Positions 61,703-64,000 of a stretch of 64,000 bases of DNA are shown here, in pieces (positions within the stretch are counted from its first letter, which is position 1; every line of letters begins with the position of its first letter). The position numbers and the translations under genes are program-made. The stretch is from Chryseobacterium endalhagicum (GTDB taxonomy: Bacteria; Bacteroidota; Bacteroidia; Flavobacteriales; Weeksellaceae): positions 2,183,856 through 2,247,855 of the forward strand of contig NZ_JAELVM010000001.1 in the NCBI RefSeq assembly GCF_016745235.1, read 5' to 3'. The notes under the pieces are model-generated. The model did no database searches. It was not told where the DNA came from and worked only from the letters and a program-made list of their open reading frames with translations.

Positions 61703-62095
61703 TTGTTATCCGTTCACTTTCTGCTTACAGAAGCATCAAAGTGAAATTAATGTTTATTATTTCGGGCTTGTTCCGTGCAAATCTACTAATTTTTTCATTC
61801 AGATTATCTGAATTTTAATCAGCTGTTTATATTTTTATGAATTAGCTTCATATTTCGGCTAAAATACAATTATTTCCCAAATAAAAACAAGCATTTGAGC
61901 ATCAGCACAGCAAGATATCAGTGAAATACTGACATTTTATAAAAGTCTTCGAAATTGCGTTTATTTTATTCAATTAATCCAATATGAATTGTTTTTATTC
62001 ATTAATAAATAATTTATACAAAATTTATTTCCTTAATTATAAATATTTCTTAATTTAGTGAAAAATCTAAAAACCATTAAAACCCAATCATTAGC
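61703..62095. other. AT-rich intergenic region
   Basis: About 390 bp between divergent genes. I see no reading frame, repeat or hairpin in it worth naming; promoter elements for the 62096 gene are not clear. Confidence 0.5.
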
Positions 62096-62779
62096 ATGAA
62101 AACAAGAATAATCTTTTTTGTTGCAGTCATTTTTTTCAGCAGTCTGAAATCTCAGGTAGGGATCAATACTACCACGCCTTCACATACTTTGGATGTTAAC
62201 GGACTTGTCAGGGTAAGAGCACTGGCCAATGCTGAGAACAAAATTGTTTCTGCAGATTCAAACGGGGTTTTAACCCTGGTGTCGCCAGAAGAGATCTTCT
62301 CTCCGAAAGCTTTATTAAATACGTCTATGTCAGCAACAGAGCAAAGGCTGACCATATATGAAGGAAAATGTTTCCAACCTACAGATAATGCCTCTTCCTG
62401 TACGGTTAGTGTTAATCATTACAGCTCGTGCGCAGGGTTTAGCCAGGCTGTAGATACGCAGATCGTTATCGGACAGACGATCAATACCGGGAACGGGCAA
62501 TTTTTAGGAACGTGGACGACCCGATTCATAGATAATAAAGGGTATATAGGGGGTGCAACAGCCGCTGGACAGGTTGCCCCGGACTATCCAAGGATTTCCT
62601 ATCCTACCGCCAACTCGGCTAACTATTTAGGGACCGGAAGTTTTTCGGGACAGTGCAATACGGATCTGGTAGCCACCATTAACCAGGGCACAGGTGATGT
62701 GAAGATAGAATCCGTGAAAAGAAGCATGTTTGCCCATCTGGTGTACCTTCTTTCTATTTCACGTTCAAGAAGTAATTAA
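62096..62779 (+). CDS. exported surface protein with VGINTTTPxxTLDVNG repeat motif
   Basis: A 227-residue exported protein: signal peptide (MKTRIIFFVAVIFFSSLKSQ) followed by VGINTTTPSHTLDVNGLVRV, a motif very common in flavobacterial extracellular and tail-fibre-like proteins. The rest has two pairs of Cys (KCFQPTDNASSC and SSCAGF, later GQCNTD), possibly disulfides, and a beta-rich body. No T9SS domain is seen. Function unknown. Convergent with mreB. Confidence 0.75.
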   Translation: MKTRIIFFVAVIFFSSLKSQVGINTTTPSHTLDVNGLVRVRALANAENKIVSADSNGVLTLVSPEEIFSPKALLNTSMSATEQRLTIYEGKCFQPTDNASSCTVSVNHYSSCAGFSQAVDTQIVIGQTINTGNGQFLGTWTTRFIDNKGYIGGATAAGQVAPDYPRISYPTANSANYLGTGSFSGQCNTDLVATINQGTGDVKIESVKRSMFAHLVYLLSISRSRSN

Positions 62780-62801
62780 ACAAATCTTTTTCATTCAATA
62801 C

Positions 62802-62836
62802 AATAGCTGCATTTAAAGAAAATGCAGCTATTTTTA
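62802..62836. terminator. Bidirectional terminator between the surface protein and mreB
   Basis: AATAGCTGCATT (62802-62813) and AATGCAGCTATT (62821-62832), 7-base loop, T run on the plus side. Confidence 0.9.
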
Positions 62837-62859
62837 TTTGATTCTGTAAAAAAGGTTAT

Positions 62860-63885
62860 CTATTTTATAAGAAACCTAAATTTATTGATGTTTTTAAGGG
62901 CAATACCCGTTCCGCGCACAACAGCTCTTAAAGGATCTTCTGCCACACATACCGGCAGGCCTGTTTTAAGATGAATCCTGTCTGCAAGACCATTAAGCAA
63001 TGCTCCTCCTCCGGCAAGGAAAATTCCTGTTTTATAAATATCTGAGGCCAGTTCCGGCGGCGTAATAGCAAGCGTTTCCATAATGGCATCTTCAATTCTC
63101 ATGATGGATTTATCAATGGCCTTGAATACTTCTTTATAGCTTACCATAATTTCTTTCGGCTTTCCTGTAATGAGATCTCTTCCGCGTACGGGAATATCTT
63201 CCAACGTAAAATTAAGCTCTTCCATTGCGGAACCTACTTCAATTTTTATTCTTTCGGCCGTCCTTTCTCCAATATCCAGATTATACTGGGACCGGATAAA
63301 ATAGGCAATATCATTGGTGAAAACATCCCCTGCAATCTTAAGAGACCGGTCACAAACGATACCTCCCAAAGCAATGACCGCAATTTCAGTGGTCCCGCCA
63401 CCTATATCCACAATCATGTTTCCCTCAGGACTTTCCACATCGATACCGGCACCGATAGCTGCTGCCATAGGTTCGTAAATCAGTTTTACTTCTTTTGCAT
63501 TTACTTTGAGTGCTGAATCTTTAACCGCCCTTTTTTCTACTTCTGTAATTCCGGAAGGAATACATATTACAATTCTAAGGGCCGGCTGCATGAATTTACC
63601 TCCAATATCAGGAATCAGTTTAATAAATTCCTTAATCATATGTTCAGAAGCGTGAAAATCGGCGATTACACCATCTTTTAACGGGCGTATGGCCCGGATA
63701 TTTTCGTGGGTTTTACCCTGCATAAGTTTGGCCTGCAGTCCTACCGCAATAGGTTTTCCTGTAATCCTGTCTATAGCAACGATAGAAGGCTGGTCCACCA
63801 CAATCTTATTGTTATATATGATTAAGGTATTAGCAGTTCCAAGATCAATCGCTATCTCCCGTGTAAACATATCAAACAATCCCAT
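62860..63885 (-). CDS. mreB: rod shape-determining actin homolog MreB (no mreC adjacent)
   Basis: A 341-residue bacterial actin: phosphate-1 AIDLGTANTLIIY, connect-1 with VICIPSGITEVEKRAV, phosphate-2 MIVDIGGGTTEIAVIALGG, adenosine loop GIFLAGGGALLNGL and the C-terminal VVRGTGIALKN. It forms filaments under the membrane that direct peptidoglycan synthesis. Unlike the usual mreB-mreC-mreD layout, its downstream neighbour is a convergent surface-protein gene, so this is probably a second, stand-alone MreB. A TACTTTTG -7 box lies at 63907-63914. Confidence 0.93.
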   Translation of the reverse strand: MGLFDMFTREIAIDLGTANTLIIYNNKIVVDQPSIVAIDRITGKPIAVGLQAKLMQGKTHENIRAIRPLKDGVIADFHASEHMIKEFIKLIPDIGGKFMQPALRIVICIPSGITEVEKRAVKDSALKVNAKEVKLIYEPMAAAIGAGIDVESPEGNMIVDIGGGTTEIAVIALGGIVCDRSLKIAGDVFTNDIAYFIRSQYNLDIGERTAERIKIEVGSAMEELNFTLEDIPVRGRDLITGKPKEIMVSYKEVFKAIDKSIMRIEDAIMETLAITPPELASDIYKTGIFLAGGGALLNGLADRIHLKTGLPVCVAEDPLRAVVRGTGIALKNINKFRFLIK

Positions 63886-63906
63886 ATCCCATTATTTTAT
63901 TGACCG

Positions 63907-63914
63907 CAAAAGTA
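63907..63914 (-). promoter_or_regulatory. -7 box of mreB
   Basis: Minus-strand TACTTTTG (TAnnTTTG), 21 bp upstream of the ATG. The remaining sequence to 64000 shows no gene. Confidence 0.45.
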
Positions 63915-64000
63915 CGCTATTCCTTATGAAATCGGTGGTTCCGGAAGCAGGAATCTGAGTTAAACTTACGTTAAAGTATTGGTGAAAAAACAAATGAATC

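Overview
The window is AT-rich chromosomal DNA from a flavobacterium of the Weeksellaceae, most likely Chryseobacterium or a close relative. Support comes from what can be read directly: type IX secretion (T9SS) sorting domains at the C-termini of several exported proteins, lipoproteins with the acidic C-S-S-D-D-D surface-export signal, bacillithiol-pathway genes, Bacteroidota-type promoters (TTG/TTTG about 18-20 bp upstream of TAnnTTTG) and few Shine-Dalgarno sequences. No rRNA, tRNA, CRISPR, insertion sequence or prophage was recognised.

Layout. 1-1766 (minus): a bacillithiol-related operon (YfiT-like transferase, DUF1569, YtxJ) ending in a Crp/Fnr regulator cut by the window edge. 1986-8590: DEAD-box helicase, nicotinamidase, periplasmic amidase, RsuA-family pseudouridine synthase, aroB. 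8591-12430: four paralogous outer-membrane beta-barrel genes with sigma-54-like elements. 12679-20028 (minus): glycerophosphodiesterase, purF, an inserted four-helix-bundle gene, purC, a DUF3307/SatD pair with a striking operator array, and a T9SS endonuclease. 20222-27487 (plus): acyl-CoA dehydrogenase, DinB protein, two paralogous secreted metalloproteases. 27488-32120: a candidate small RNA, a TNT-type (NAD glycohydrolase-like) lipoprotein with a small partner, and a four-gene block bracketed by two inverted ~190-bp repeats. 32121-36423 (minus): leuACDB. 36570-45181: conserved TPR-like protein, M19 dipeptidase, thrS-infC, then an accessory insertion (hydrolase, bulb-type lectin) separating infC from rpmI-rplT. 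45419-49170: three tandem secreted M28 peptidases. 49557-56453 (minus): complete hisGDCBHAFI(E) operon preceded by a leader-peptide attenuator. 56705-64000: glycosyltransferase, dapD, DUF2255, LytTR, NlpC/P60 and small surface proteins, and an mreB without mreC.

The window mixes housekeeping biosynthesis (shikimate, purine, leucine, histidine, lysine/peptidoglycan) with secreted degradative and surface proteins. Several of the latter are tandem duplications. Intergenic regions carry at least four families of dispersed, hairpin-forming repeats.

The most notable observations are the his attenuator (leader MKPNFLTLHHYYHHL..., with an antiterminator predicted from identical AGACGG segments), three TATAAG-N8-CTTATA operators at exact 29-bp spacing upstream of the SatD gene, GG-N10-GC sigma-54-like sites at the porin cluster, the TNT lipoprotein/partner pair, and an infC reading frame that appears to start at AUA.
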